Assembly (NCBI GenBank): GCA_002786915.1
Contig: PCUV01000032.1
Span: forward strand, 45,279 to 109,278
DNA: 64,000 nt
From: Comamonadaceae bacterium CG12_big_fil_rev_8_21_14_0_65_59_15
GTDB lineage: Bacteria; Pseudomonadota; Gammaproteobacteria; Burkholderiales; Burkholderiaceae_C
Reading direction: 5' to 3'
The stretch's first letter is position 1, and each line of letters opens with the position of its first letter. Under the pieces are notes generated by a model. The model was not told the DNA's origin and ran no database searches. It saw nothing but the letters and a program-made list of their open reading frames with translations. Positions 43,615 to 56,424 of this stretch are shown here, piece by piece. A program made the translations under genes and the position numbers.

Positions 43615-43687
43615 CGTCATTGCGAACGCAGTGAAGCAATCCATGACTCCGGAATGCATAGACTGCCGCGCTGCGCTCGCAGTGACG
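43615..43687. repeat. REP-like palindromic element (GTCATTGCGA type)
   Basis: The arms CGTCATTGCGAACGCAG (43615-43631) and CTGCGCTCGCAGTGACG (43671-43687) pair at 15 of 17 positions, with a 39-nt centre. The GTCATTGCGAnCGnAGnGAAGCAATCC type of sequence is a widespread dispersed intergenic repeat in bacteria (from memory). It lies between the nucleotidyltransferase remnant and the uvrC 3' end and might end both transcripts. Confidence 0.7.
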
Positions 43688-43730
43688 ACACACTTTCATC
43701 ATCCGGGGCGTCGGCTTACATTCATGACAG

Positions 43731-45689
43731 TTAGTGCAGCGCCCGGTAAATTTCTTCGGCCAGTTCGTTTGAGATGCCTTCCACTGACGCGATGTCCGCC
43801 GCAGACGCCAGTGCCACCCCGCGCACGCCGCCAAAGCGCTGTAGCAACCGCGCACGTCGCTTGGGGCCAATGCCGGGGATTTCTTCAAGCTTGCCGCCGT
43901 CCATACGGACCTTGGCGCGCGCGGCACGCATACCGGTGATGGCAAAACGGTGTGCCTCGTCGCGAATCTGCGCCACCAGCATCAGCGCGGCAGAGTCCTT
44001 GCCCAGATAGACCTTGTCGCGGCCATCGGCAAACACCAGTTCTTCCAGCCCAATGCGCCGGCCCTCGCCTTTTTCCACACCCACAATCAAGGCGAGGTCC
44101 AACCCCAGTTGTTCAAACACCTCACGCGCCATGCTGACCTGCCCTTTGCCACCGTCGACCAGCACCAAATCCGGCAAACGACCTGTGCCTGGTGGGGTTT
44201 CACCGCTGCGCTTGGCTTCATTCAACACCTCGGCCAGCTTGCCGTAGCGGCGCAGCAGCACCTGGCGCATGGCGGCGTAATCGTCACCCGGCGTGATGTC
44301 GGCGATCTTGTAGCGGCGGTATTCGGCGTTTTGCATCTTGTGGTGGTGAAACACCACGCACGACGCCTGCGTCGATTCACCGGCGGTGTGCGAGATGTCA
44401 AAACACTCGACACGCAGCTCGTCCAAATTGTCCAGCCCCAAATCGAGCGCCTCGTAAAGCGCTCGCGTGCGCGCCTGCTGCGAGCCTTCTTCGGACAGCA
44501 GCCGCGCCAGTTGCAAGTTTGCGTTGGTCTGCGCCATTTCCAGCCAGACGCGCCGTTGCCCGCGCGGGTTGGCTTCAGCGCTGACCTTGACACCGCTTTG
44601 CTCTGACAGCGCCTGCAGCAGCGCTTTGTCCACCGGGTGGCTGACCACCAGCGACGGCGGCACTGGAACGTTCAGGTAATGCTGGGCGATAAAGGCGTCC
44701 AGAATCTGCGATTCGACCGAGCGCTGGGCCTGGCCATCCTCTCCCACCTCCAACCCCGCGCCATCCTGCACCTGCACCGGAAAATACGGCCTATCACCCA
44801 GATGGCGTCCGCCGCGCACCATGGCCAGGTTCACGCAGGCACGCCCGCCCTGCACTTTGACGGCCAGAATGTCCACGTCGCGGTCGCTCACGTTGTCCAC
44901 ACTTTGCTGGTGCAGCACGTTGGAGAGTGCCGCCACCTGGTTGCGCAGTTCGGCGGCCTGCTCAAATTCCAGCTTGTCGGCGTGCGCCATCATGCGCGCC
45001 TCCAGCGCTTTCATCACATCCTGCGCGTCGCCGTGCAAAAAGCGCTCGGCATCCGCCACGTCTTGTGCATAAGCCTCAGACGAGATGTGCCCCACACAGG
45101 GGCCGCTGCAGCGCTTGATCTGGTACAGCAGGCAGGGCCGTGTGCGGTTGGCAAAAATACTGTCTTCACAGGTGCGCAGTTTGAAGACTTTTTGCATCAG
45201 CAAAATAGCCTCTTTCACCGCCCAGGCGCTCGGGTAGGGGCCAAAGTAATGGTGTTTTTTCTCGACCGCGCCACGGTAATACGACACACGCGGGAACCCT
45301 GCCGTGGCGCTGATCTTCAGGTACGGGTAGCTCTTGTCGTCCCGAAACAGGATGTTGTACTTGGGGTTGAGCGTCTTGATCAGGTTGTTTTCCAGCAGCA
45401 GCGCCTCGGCCTCGGAGCGCACCACGGTGGTTTCAAGCCGCGCGATCTTGCTCACCATGTGGCCAATGCGCGTGCCCCCGTGGTTTTTGCTGAAGTAGCT
45501 CGACACGCGCTTCTTTAAATTGATCGCTTTGCCGACATACAGCACCTGACCGTGCGCGTCAAAGTAGCGATAGACACCGGGCAGCGCGGGCAGCGCAGCC
45601 ACGTCACTCAACACCTGCGCGTTATGGGTCGACTCGGCTTGGACTGCTGGATCAGCGGTGGGGGGCGGTACGGAGGGGGTGTCTGACAT
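43731..45689 (-). CDS. uvrC: Excinuclease ABC subunit C
   Basis: This 652-residue nucleotide-excision-repair nuclease has an N-terminal GIY-YIG domain ([31 protein letters not shown], about 35-65) for the 3' cut, and a UVR segment (about 225-260). An RNase H-like domain for the 5' cut ([27 protein letters not shown]) and tandem helix-hairpin-helices ([31 protein letters not shown]) follow. Length and motifs are complete. It diverges from earP across 26 bases. Confidence 0.97.
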   Translation of the reverse strand: MSDTPSVPPPTADPAVQAESTHNAQVLSDVAALPALPGVYRYFDAHGQVLYVGKAINLKKRVSSYFSKNHGGTRIGHMVSKIARLETTVVRSEAEALLLENNLIKTLNPKYNILFRDDKSYPYLKISATAGFPRVSYYRGAVEKKHHYFGPYPSAWAVKEAILLMQKVFKLRTCEDSIFANRTRPCLLYQIKRCSGPCVGHISSEAYAQDVADAERFLHGDAQDVMKALEARMMAHADKLEFEQAAELRNQVAALSNVLHQQSVDNVSDRDVDILAVKVQGGRACVNLAMVRGGRHLGDRPYFPVQVQDGAGLEVGEDGQAQRSVESQILDAFIAQHYLNVPVPPSLVVSHPVDKALLQALSEQSGVKVSAEANPRGQRRVWLEMAQTNANLQLARLLSEEGSQQARTRALYEALDLGLDNLDELRVECFDISHTAGESTQASCVVFHHHKMQNAEYRRYKIADITPGDDYAAMRQVLLRRYGKLAEVLNEAKRSGETPPGTGRLPDLVLVDGGKGQVSMAREVFEQLGLDLALIVGVEKGEGRRIGLEELVFADGRDKVYLGKDSAALMLVAQIRDEAHRFAITGMRAARAKVRMDGGKLEEIPGIGPKRRARLLQRFGGVRGVALASAADIASVEGISNELAEEIYRALH

Positions 45690-45715
45690 AGGTGCGTATT
45701 GTGGACAATCCGGCC

Positions 45716-46846
45716 ATGTCTTGCGCCCCGCCCTGCCCCAGCCTGAAATGGAATATTTTTTGCCGCGTCATCGACAACTATGGCGACCTTGGCGTGTGTT
45801 GGCGGCTGGCCGTCAACCTAGCGCGGCGCGGCCAAGCAGTGCGGCTGTGGGTGGACGATGCGAGCGCGCTGGGCTGGATGGCCCCCACGGGCGCTCCTGG
45901 TGTTGAGGTGTTGCCATGGCACGCACCGTTAGACATGGATGGCGTTGTACCCGGCGACGTGCTGATGGAAGCCTTTGGCTGCGAGATTGATCCTGAATTC
46001 ATAGCTTCTTACGCAAGCAGAATAAGGGCTAAAGGCCTTAAATGTTTATGGATCAATCTGGAGTATCTGAGCGCCGAAACCTATGCGGCCCGTTGCCACG
46101 GTCTGCCATCATCGGTGATGAGCGGCCCGGGACGGGGCCTGACCAAGCACTTTTTCTACCCCGGCTTCACGCCAGACACGGGGGGTCTGCTGCGCGAACC
46201 CGACCTGCTGGCGCGCCAAGCCGCATTTGACCGCCGCGCGTGGCTGGCCCGGTTGGGCATCGACTGGCAGGGCGAGCGTCTGGTGTCGCTGTTTTGCTAT
46301 GAACCGGTGGGCTTGCCAGCGCTGCTGCAACAGTGCACGCAAGCCGCGCAGCCCACCCGTCTGTTGGTCACCGCCGGGCGCGCCAGCGCCGCCGTGCAGC
46401 TCTGGGTTGATGAACAAAACACGCTACAGCCCCCATGGAACAAGAACAAAAAGCTCTTGATTTCATATCTACCCACCTTCACGCAAACAGATTTTGACCA
46501 CCTGCTGTGGGCCTGCAACCTGAATCTGGTGCGTGGTGAAGACTCCCTGGTGCGCGCGCTATGGGCCGGCAAACCGTTGGTCTGGCACATCTACCCGCAA
46601 GACGACAACGCGCACCACGCCAAACTTGATGCTTTTTTGACCTGGCTGAAAGCACCCGCGTCTATGCGGCTGGCGCATGCACGCTGGAACGGCCTCGAAC
46701 CGGCCGCGCCCATGCCCGCTTTACTGCAAGACGACACGCTCGATGCCTGGCAGGCATGTGTTACACAGGCCCGCACCAAATTGCTGGCACAAGACGACTT
46801 AACCACACGCCTGCTGGCCTATGTGCAACGTCTGGATAGCGACTAG
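45716..46846 (+). CDS. earP: EF-P arginine rhamnosyltransferase EarP
   Basis: This 376-residue GT104 glycosyltransferase rhamnosylates Arg32 of elongation factor P using dTDP-rhamnose, which helps ribosomes pass polyproline. Family segments are [30 protein letters not shown] and the nucleotide-sugar site [27 protein letters not shown]. The ATG at 45716 was chosen; a GTG at 45692 would add eight residues. Residues about 94-110 ([16 protein letters not shown]) are encoded by an interspersed repeat copy. The efp gene usually follows earP but is not present here. Confidence 0.92.
   Translation: MSCAPPCPSLKWNIFCRVIDNYGDLGVCWRLAVNLARRGQAVRLWVDDASALGWMAPTGAPGVEVLPWHAPLDMDGVVPGDVLMEAFGCEIDPEFIASYASRIRAKGLKCLWINLEYLSAETYAARCHGLPSSVMSGPGRGLTKHFFYPGFTPDTGGLLREPDLLARQAAFDRRAWLARLGIDWQGERLVSLFCYEPVGLPALLQQCTQAAQPTRLLVTAGRASAAVQLWVDEQNTLQPPWNKNKKLLISYLPTFTQTDFDHLLWACNLNLVRGEDSLVRALWAGKPLVWHIYPQDDNAHHAKLDAFLTWLKAPASMRLAHARWNGLEPAAPMPALLQDDTLDAWQACVTQARTKLLAQDDLTTRLLAYVQRLDSD
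45998..46044 (+). repeat. Interspersed repeat copy 4, inside earP
   Basis: It reads TTCATAGCTTCTTACGCAAG and ends AATAAGGGCTAAAGGCCTTA, with the same ends as copies 1 and 2. It is in frame and codes for about 16 residues in a loop just before the conserved [10 protein letters not shown] segment. Confidence 0.7.
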
Positions 46847-46853
46847 CCACAGC

Positions 46854-46926
46854 CTACCTCGCGATGCGCCGCGCATGACTAGGGAACAATGTGATTCGCT
46901 ATTTCTTCGTCGTTTGGGACTTTCAT
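46854..46926 (-). pseudogene. Decayed short ORF resembling a group II intron-associated leader ORF
   Basis: On the minus strand, AAGGAGCAACGG precedes an ATG at 46926 that opens MKVPNDEEIANHIVP, then TAG, then SCAAHREV in the same frame and a second stop. I recall MKVPnde-x-ANHigPESC-x-xHREVR from short ORFs next to group II intron reverse transcriptases; a single G-to-T change (Glu to stop) would explain the break. No reverse transcriptase remains. The identification is from memory and needs a search. Confidence 0.45.
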
Positions 46927-47004
46927 CCGTTGCTCCTTGCCGATCTCCCTGCGCACACCCGGCCCGATCACCACGCCTCACCCGTGTACGGCTTTACTGC
47001 CTTT

Positions 47005-47056
47005 TAAATAAAGCGGGCTGTAGCCCATATCCATAAGCGCTGACAGCTACAAAAAT
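47005..47056 (-). repeat. Interspersed repeat copy 5 (reverse orientation)
   Basis: Read on the minus strand it begins TTTTTGTAGCTGTCAGCGC and ends GGGCTACAGCCCGCTTTATT, the same layout as the other copies. It lies in the 400-bp space between earP and lolA. The rest of that space (47057-47246) holds no gene I recognise. Confidence 0.7.
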
Positions 47057-47246
47057 TGATGACAATCGACGCATTTGGGGTTTTTCGTGCAGTTTCGGAT
47101 CGCCTTGAGGCGTGCTGTGTCCGTGCTGGTCACTCAAACTACCCGGGGCAGCTCGCTGCAATTGCCCCTGCTCCCGGTAGGCGCTTGCCATGCCGTCCCT
47201 GGGCTTTGGGCACTTTTTAAAACAAGCCGGGTGTCGGCTGGGTTAG

Positions 47247-47897
47247 TCACTGTCTGATCACATCCGCCCCTTTGGGTGGCTTGAATTCAAACAGGCTGGA
47301 CGCCAGTGGCGCATTGATCTGCACGTTCTCAAAAGTCAGTACCGAACGCTGACCGAAATTGTCCAAGATTTCAAGTACTTTCACCACAGCGCCTGCGTTG
47401 GCTTGCGCCAAAAACCCCAGCTGTACTGACTGCAATTGACCATCGTTGGCGCGCGGTGTGGCCAGCACCCACTGCAAGCCATCACGATCAGAAGCGTCGG
47501 TAAGCACAAAATCGGCACTCAGGGCTTTGAGGTTGGTCGCCGTGGCAATCAGCGCTGCCGGGGTGGAGCCCAATGCGCTAGCCTGGCGGCGCGCTGTGAC
47601 CTGGTTCAGGTCGGCGTCGTACACCCACAGCGTCTGCCCGTCGGCAACGATGATCTGCGCAAAGGGTTTGAGGTAATTGAAGCGGAAACGGTCGGGGCGG
47701 ATAAATTCAAACGTGCCGCTGGATTTTTTTACCCGGGACGCTTGCCCGTTTTTACCCGCAGACGTCACTACCTGGGTAAATTGGGCTTTCCCGGTGTTGG
47801 CCGAATGCATGAAATCTTCCAGGCTTCTCAGCCCTGTCGCCCACGTATTGCTTGCGCAAAAAGCTATTACAAAAAGAACGATTAAAGATTTTTTCAC
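47247..47897 (-). CDS. lolA: Outer-membrane lipoprotein carrier protein LolA
   Basis: This 216-residue periplasmic chaperone ferries lipoproteins from the LolCDE complex to LolB. It has a signal peptide (MKKSLIVLFVIAFCASNTWA) and the LolA beta-sheet segments GTFEFIRPDRFRFNYLKPFAQ, IVADGQTLWVYDADLNQVT and the C-terminal FEFKPPKGADVIRQ. It lies 15 bases downstream of ftsK on the same strand, the usual ftsK-lolA order in Proteobacteria. Confidence 0.94.
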   Translation of the reverse strand: MKKSLIVLFVIAFCASNTWATGLRSLEDFMHSANTGKAQFTQVVTSAGKNGQASRVKKSSGTFEFIRPDRFRFNYLKPFAQIIVADGQTLWVYDADLNQVTARRQASALGSTPAALIATATNLKALSADFVLTDASDRDGLQWVLATPRANDGQLQSVQLGFLAQANAGAVVKVLEILDNFGQRSVLTFENVQINAPLASSLFEFKPPKGADVIRQ

Positions 47898-47912
47898 GAG
47901 CTGTCTATGGCC

Positions 47913-51380
<3,468 letters not shown>

Positions 51381-51719
51381 AGCCTCAGTTCAAGCACCCG
51401 CTGCATCGGGTGTAATTCAAAATGGTGTGCCAATTCCCAAGACCTCGACGCACGGCGCGGCGACTGGGTCAGGCGCACGCGGTCTTGGGAGCAAATGCGT
51501 GCGACTGAGGAGCTAGCGTACTTGAGCCTTCCATTTCGCGCCTGCTTTCGCATCAATACCGCATGCGCCTGACCCAGTTGCCCGGCCGTGCGTTGACACG
51601 ATTCGTTCTCTTTTTGCATTGACTCCCCATAAATTCACGACCAAAAATCGTATGTCTTGTGCAGACACCAACATTGGTCATTAGCACCGCACTTTGCCTC
51701 GCACCCTTACTTTATCAAT
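51381..51719. other. trxB-yejA intergenic space with long inverted repeat
   Basis: No gene is recognised in these 339 bases between convergent genes. An imperfect inverted repeat pairs 51445-51477 with 51564-51596 at 29 of 33 positions. A second, exclusive stem pairs TCCCAAGACC (51435-51444) with GGTCTTGGGA (51482-51491), enclosing the left arm. The layout could be a small mobile element of the MITE type, or a structured RNA. A minus-strand frame (51299-51619) crosses it but looks non-coding. Confidence 0.6.
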
Positions 51720-53531
51720 TCAAGGCAGCGTCCGATTCTTTGCCCACCAGGTATCAATAGCCCAGTTTTCACCACCGGCGTAGGGCGGCATGGTGGCGGG
51801 TTGGTCCAGGCGCCACGCGTTGAACACCATCCGATGCGTGGGGGCTGACCATTGGGGGATGAGTACATGGCTGTGGCTGATGACCCGCTCCAGCGCGCGG
51901 CAGGCGGGCAACAAATCGGCCTTGCTTTTGGCCGCGGTCATGCGGGCGATCAGCGCATCCACCGCCGGGCTTTGCATGCCCGACATGTTGCCGGAATCCT
52001 CTTGGTCAGCGGCCTTGCTGCCAAACAGATCGGCGTACTCTTGGCCCGGGTTGTGCGTGCCGCCGTAGGCCAGCGAGGTGATGTCGAACTCAAACTTTTG
52101 CAGCCTTTGCTGGTACAGGGCAAAGTCCACCGGACGAAATGTGAGCGTGATGCCCAGCTTTTCCAGGTTACGTGCCCAGGGGGTAACCACGCGCGCGCTG
52201 CCCTCGTTGCTGTCAAGGTATTCCAGCTCAAAAGCCTGGCCCTGCGCGTTGCGCAACTGGCCCGCCTGCACCGTCCAGCCCGCTTGCGCCAGTAGATCGC
52301 GCGCCTGCAGCAGGTTGGTGCGCAGACTGGAGGGCGCATCAGTGCGCGGGGGCACGGTCATTGGCCCGAACACCGCCGCAGGCAACTGCGCGCGCCAAGG
52401 AGCCAATAACGCCAATTCAGTCGCCGACGGCAGACCGGATGCTTGGCAATCGGTGTTGCCAAAGAGCCCGTTCACGCGCTGGTAGGCGTTGTAAAACAGC
52501 TGCCGGTTCATCCATTCGTAATCCAGCGCCAAGCCCAGCGCCTGACGCACGCGCACGTCTTGCAACAGCTCGCGACGTGTGTTGAGCACATAGCTCTGAA
52601 AGCCAGTGGGCAAACGATGCCGGTATTCGCGCTTGACCAGCTCGCCCGTGTCAAAGCGCTTGCCGTTGACACGCCGCGCCCAGTCTCCAGCCGAAAAAAA
52701 GCGCATCAGATCAAATTCGCCCGCTTTGAGTGCCTCCAGCCGCGCCGTGCCATCTTTGTAGATTTTGACCGTGATGCGGTCAAAGTTAGCGCTGCCGCGG
52801 CGCACCGGCAGGTCGCGCGCCCAATAGTTGGGGTCGCGCACATAGGTGATGTCCTTGCCAAAGCGCACCGGGCCTATTTTGTAAGGACCGCTGCCAATGG
52901 GTATGTCGGTCACGATCTGGTCAAACGGTTTGGACTTGCCCTGGTCTGCACCCCAGGCGCGGCTGAACACGGGCAGGCCACCCACTGTCAGCGGCAGTTC
53001 GCGGTTGGGCTTTTTGAAGCGGTAGCGCACAGTGCGCTCGTCCACCACGTCCAGCCCGGCCACGTCATCGAGCAGGGTTTTGTACCCGGGAGAGGTAAAC
53101 GGCCCCGTCAGGATATCAAAGCTGTACTTCACGTCGGCCGCCAGTACCGCGTCGCCGTTGTGAAAACGCGCCTCGGGGCGCAGGCGGAACGTGGCGCTCA
53201 GCCCGTCTGCCACCACGGCAACGTCTTCGGCCAGCAGTCCATAGCCCGACCCGGTTTCGTCCAGCGCACCGGCAAGCAGGCTGTCAAACATCAAGTCGGC
53301 CAGGTAGGCCGGGGCCGAGCCCTTGATGGTGAACGGGTTGTACTTATCAAAGGTGGAAACCCGCAAATTGCTCACCAGCCGCAGTTCCCCGCCCTTGGGG
53401 GCATCGGGGTTGACGTAATCAAAATGGCGGAATCCAGCGGGATATTTCAAGTCCCCCCACAGGGCGTAACCATGCGCGCCCCAAGCCTGTGGCAGACACA
53501 ACCAAATGAAACAAAAAAATAGGCGGCGCAT
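51720..53531 (-). CDS. Extracellular solute-binding protein (YejA-like, peptide class)
   Basis: This 603-residue SBP_bac_5-type protein has a signal peptide (MRRLFFCFIWLCLPQAWGAHGYAL) and YejA-like segments YPAGFRHFDYVNPDAPKGGELRL, SFDILTGPFTSPGYKTLLDDV and the C-terminal HVLIPQWSAPTHRMVFNAWR. YejA proteins deliver oligopeptides or microcin C to YejBEF permeases, but no permease or ATPase genes lie next to it here. The ATG at 53531 was chosen for the signal peptide. It diverges from fabI. Confidence 0.9.
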   Translation of the reverse strand: MRRLFFCFIWLCLPQAWGAHGYALWGDLKYPAGFRHFDYVNPDAPKGGELRLVSNLRVSTFDKYNPFTIKGSAPAYLADLMFDSLLAGALDETGSGYGLLAEDVAVVADGLSATFRLRPEARFHNGDAVLAADVKYSFDILTGPFTSPGYKTLLDDVAGLDVVDERTVRYRFKKPNRELPLTVGGLPVFSRAWGADQGKSKPFDQIVTDIPIGSGPYKIGPVRFGKDITYVRDPNYWARDLPVRRGSANFDRITVKIYKDGTARLEALKAGEFDLMRFFSAGDWARRVNGKRFDTGELVKREYRHRLPTGFQSYVLNTRRELLQDVRVRQALGLALDYEWMNRQLFYNAYQRVNGLFGNTDCQASGLPSATELALLAPWRAQLPAAVFGPMTVPPRTDAPSSLRTNLLQARDLLAQAGWTVQAGQLRNAQGQAFELEYLDSNEGSARVVTPWARNLEKLGITLTFRPVDFALYQQRLQKFEFDITSLAYGGTHNPGQEYADLFGSKAADQEDSGNMSGMQSPAVDALIARMTAAKSKADLLPACRALERVISHSHVLIPQWSAPTHRMVFNAWRLDQPATMPPYAGGENWAIDTWWAKNRTLP

Positions 53532-53624
53532 GCGACAATTCTGCATCAATTGCCAGCGCTGTTGGCTTGGCGCCAGGTCAATTCAGCACGGGCTGCAAAG
53601 TCGTTCCAAACATGAGAGGTTGCT

Positions 53625-54416
53625 ATGGGTTTTCTGACAGGCAAAAAATTTCTGATCACCGGGGTGTTGTCCAACCGCTCCATCGCTTACGGCATTGCCA
53701 AAGCCTGCCACGACCAAGGGGCTGAGTTGGCCTTCAGCTACGTGGGCGAGCGCTTCAAAGACCGCATTACCGAATTCGCTGCCGATTTCAACTCAAAGCT
53801 AATTTTTGATTGCGACGTCGGCGACGATGCGCAGATTGACGCCTTGTTTAAGGGTTTGTCCGCGCACTGGCCTACGTTCGATGGCTTTGTGCACAGTATC
53901 GGCTATGCCCCGCGTGAGGCCATTGCAGGCAATTTTCTGGATGGCTTAACGCGTGAAAACTTCCGCATCGCGCACGACATCAGCGCTTACAGCTTTCCGG
54001 CCATGGCCAAGGTCGCCCTGCCCTACCTGACCCCGACCGCCTCGCTGCTAACGCTAACTTATCTGGGCGGCGTGCGTGTGGTGCCCAGTTACAACACCAT
54101 GGGCTTGGCCAAGGCGTCGTTGGAGTCTTCCGTGCGCTACCTCGCTGATGCAGTCGGCGGCAAAGGCATTCGTGTCAACGGCATCAGCGCGGGCGCCATC
54201 AAGACGCTGGCAGCAAGTGGCATCAAGGACTTTGGCAAGCTGTTGGGTATTTCGGCGGCGGCCTCCCCGCTCAAGCGCAACGTGACGATTGACGAGGTGG
54301 GCAACGTGGCAGCTTTCCTGCTCAGCGACCTGGCTTCGGGCATGACCGGGCAGATTACCTATGTGGATGCGGGGGTTAGCCAGACCGCCGTGGCGGTTGT
54401 GGAAACCGCGGCGTAA
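53625..54416 (+). CDS. fabI: Enoyl-[acyl-carrier-protein] reductase (NADH)
   Basis: This 263-residue short-chain dehydrogenase-fold enzyme carries out the last step of each fatty acid elongation round. The FabI-type cofactor site ITGVLSNRSIAYGIAKA, the SIGYAPREAIAGNFLDGL segment and the Tyr-X6-Lys catalytic pair in SYNTMGLAKASLE are present. Length is normal. GAGAGGTTGCT precedes the ATG. It is followed by 505 bases without a complete gene. Confidence 0.96.
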   Translation: MGFLTGKKFLITGVLSNRSIAYGIAKACHDQGAELAFSYVGERFKDRITEFAADFNSKLIFDCDVGDDAQIDALFKGLSAHWPTFDGFVHSIGYAPREAIAGNFLDGLTRENFRIAHDISAYSFPAMAKVALPYLTPTASLLTLTYLGGVRVVPSYNTMGLAKASLESSVRYLADAVGGKGIRVNGISAGAIKTLAASGIKDFGKLLGISAAASPLKRNVTIDEVGNVAAFLLSDLASGMTGQITYVDAGVSQTAVAVVETAA

Positions 54417-54921
54417 GAAAAAGACCAGGTGCATTTTTTCGATGGCCGCAGCATCGCACCGGTGATGCTTTGACCCCAATTCTGCGGGGTGTACAAAATA
54501 CGCCTGAAACACGCGTCAGAATTGCATACGCCGCTATTAAATCAGGGGACTTTTGCACCGAATTTTTCCGCCTAATCAAAGCACGGGATTCAGGGTTGCA
54601 TAACTGAGCTGGCAGATTTGGGGATTACCAACGGATTCCCCTTTTTGATACCGTTATCCGATCACCGCAATGAATTTGATATTGAATGCCACCCAGTATT
54701 GAGGCCCTTGGTCTGATTTAAGATGCGCCTTCCATGAAACCACTTTTCGCAACCCGCGTACTACCATCACTGCGTTTATCGGACTGCTTGCGGTGCTGGA
54801 ACAAAACCCGGGCGCGCAGTGGCAGGAACTGCTGCACCAAACCAAGCTTGAGCCAGACAAAGCTGATGATGCGTTTGCCGAGCCGAGTAATGAATTGACA
54901 GAATTGAGGCTGTAGGCCGCC
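54417..54921. other. fabI downstream space with an ORF remnant
   Basis: These 505 bases hold no complete gene. AGCATC/GATGCT (54450-54455 and 54464-54469) could be a weak hairpin after fabI. A plus-strand frame open from 54703 to a TAG at 54913-54915 reads TTITAFIGLLAVLEQNPGAQ, then QELLHQTKLEPDKADDAF. It looks protein-like but lacks a start codon; the frame is preceded by MNLILNATQY and a TGA at 54700-54702. It is probably the decayed end of a small gene I do not recognise. Confidence 0.45.
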
Positions 54922-56379
54922 ATGAATCTGATGGATTGCATTCAACAAGGTGAAAGCAAAACGCTGGAGCTGAAATCGCGGCTACCCCAACACGACCAAA
55001 TTGCCAGAACCATGGTGGCGTTTGCCAATACCAGTGGTGGCAAACTGGTCGTGGGGGTGGATGATCAGCGTCATGTTGTCGGCATTTCTGAAGACGATAT
55101 CTTCACATTGCAAGCCCAGATCACTTCGCTTGTTTTTGACCGTTGCCAGCCAACCATCTTGCCGGAGATTTACTCAGCCAACCTGGAGGGCAAATTGGTG
55201 CTGGTGGTGGAAGTATTTCGCGGCAACCTGCTGCCCTACTACCTCAAGGCAGCAGGAAAAAACAACGGCACTTATTTACGCATTGGTGCCAGTAACCGCA
55301 AGGCGGACTTTGAACACATCCTGGAACTGGAACGGCAAAAACGCAATCTGAGTTTTGATGAAGAAACCTGCCGCGAACAAGCTTTGCAAACGCTGAACCT
55401 GACCCCATTGCAGCAACGGTTTTCTTCATTCGGCAAACCGTTGAATGAGGAAAAACTAAAAAATCTCAAACTCATTGCATGGGAGCAAGGCACAGTTTGG
55501 CCTACCTACGGGTTGATGATTTTGCTTGGATTGTTGCCGCACGTCCGTACCAAATGCGCCCGGTTCAAAGGGACTGACATGAGCATTTTTCTGGACCAAA
55601 AAGAGTACGGAGGCGACCTGTTCACGCAGTTGGAGCAAACTGAAACCTTCATCAAAAACCATATCCATTTGCGTGGCGAGATACGGGGCTTGCAGCGCAC
55701 CGACACGTATGAAATCCCGATGAGTGCGTTGCGGGAAGCGCTGATCAATGCCTGCATTCACCGCGACTACATCAATCAGGGGCGCGACATCAAGGTCGGT
55801 GTTTATGACGATATTGTCAACATCGTGTCGCCTGGCGGTTTACCCAATAGCCTGACCGAGGAAGCATTGATGGAAGGGCGATCGGAAATTCGCAACCGCG
55901 TCATAGCGCGGGTGTTCAAAGAACTGGGCTACATCGAGCAATGGGGCAGCGGCATTGTCCGCATCAAAAGCGCCTGCAAGGCCCACGGGTTGACAGAGCC
56001 CCGAATCCGCGAGAAAGGTGATTTTGTTGATGTAAAGTTTTACCGACCAGTGCCGGATGCCAACGAAAGTGTGCCGGATACTGTCCCAAAAGTGCCGGAT
56101 ACTGGCGAAAGTGTGCCGGATACTGCCCAAAAAGTGCCGGATACTACTGGAAATGTGCCGGATACTGGCAAAAAACAACCGGTATCTGTATCGACCAGAT
56201 TGCGCACCATCCTTGAGCACATTGAACAGCATGGTCCTATTTCCGCGCCAGACGTAGCGAAGCTGTTGTCTGTCAAAGAGCGGCGCGCCAGAGCCGTACT
56301 GAAATACATGCTGGATTATGGCCTGCTTGTGAAACGTGGCAGTGCACGGCAGACGGTTTATGTGAGGCTCAAAGCATGA
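54922..56379 (+). CDS. AlbA_2/Schlafen-like ATP-binding transcriptional regulator-type protein
   Basis: This 485-residue protein has an N-terminal AlbA_2 (Schlafen-like) domain (about 12-130; ESKTLELKSRLPQHDQIAR, AFANTSGGKLVVGVDD). A GHKL-type ATPase domain lies at about 265-360 (ALREALINACIHRDY; IVSPGGLPNS; GYIEQWGSGIVRI). Six 7-residue repeats VPDTxxK/S follow (377-418), then a winged helix (420-485; QHGPISAPDVAKLLSVKERRARAVL). Such proteins are common in genomic islands, and their role is unclear. The start at 54922 follows a decayed frame. Confidence 0.86.
   Translation: MNLMDCIQQGESKTLELKSRLPQHDQIARTMVAFANTSGGKLVVGVDDQRHVVGISEDDIFTLQAQITSLVFDRCQPTILPEIYSANLEGKLVLVVEVFRGNLLPYYLKAAGKNNGTYLRIGASNRKADFEHILELERQKRNLSFDEETCREQALQTLNLTPLQQRFSSFGKPLNEEKLKNLKLIAWEQGTVWPTYGLMILLGLLPHVRTKCARFKGTDMSIFLDQKEYGGDLFTQLEQTETFIKNHIHLRGEIRGLQRTDTYEIPMSALREALINACIHRDYINQGRDIKVGVYDDIVNIVSPGGLPNSLTEEALMEGRSEIRNRVIARVFKELGYIEQWGSGIVRIKSACKAHGLTEPRIREKGDFVDVKFYRPVPDANESVPDTVPKVPDTGESVPDTAQKVPDTTGNVPDTGKKQPVSVSTRLRTILEHIEQHGPISAPDVAKLLSVKERRARAVLKYMLDYGLLVKRGSARQTVYVRLKA
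56050..56175 (+). repeat. Six tandem 21-bp units in the AlbA_2 gene
   Basis: Six units of 21 bp, each starting GTGCCGGAT, begin at 56050, 56071, 56092, 56113, 56134 and 56155. They encode VPDANES, VPDTVPK, VPDTGES, VPDTAQK, VPDTTGN and VPDTGKK. The unit length keeps the frame, so copy number can change without a frameshift. They link the ATPase and winged-helix domains. Confidence 0.95.
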
Positions 56380-56424
56380 ATTGCTGTGTTCTGCACAGCC
56401 GCCACAAATGATGAAATTGACCCG

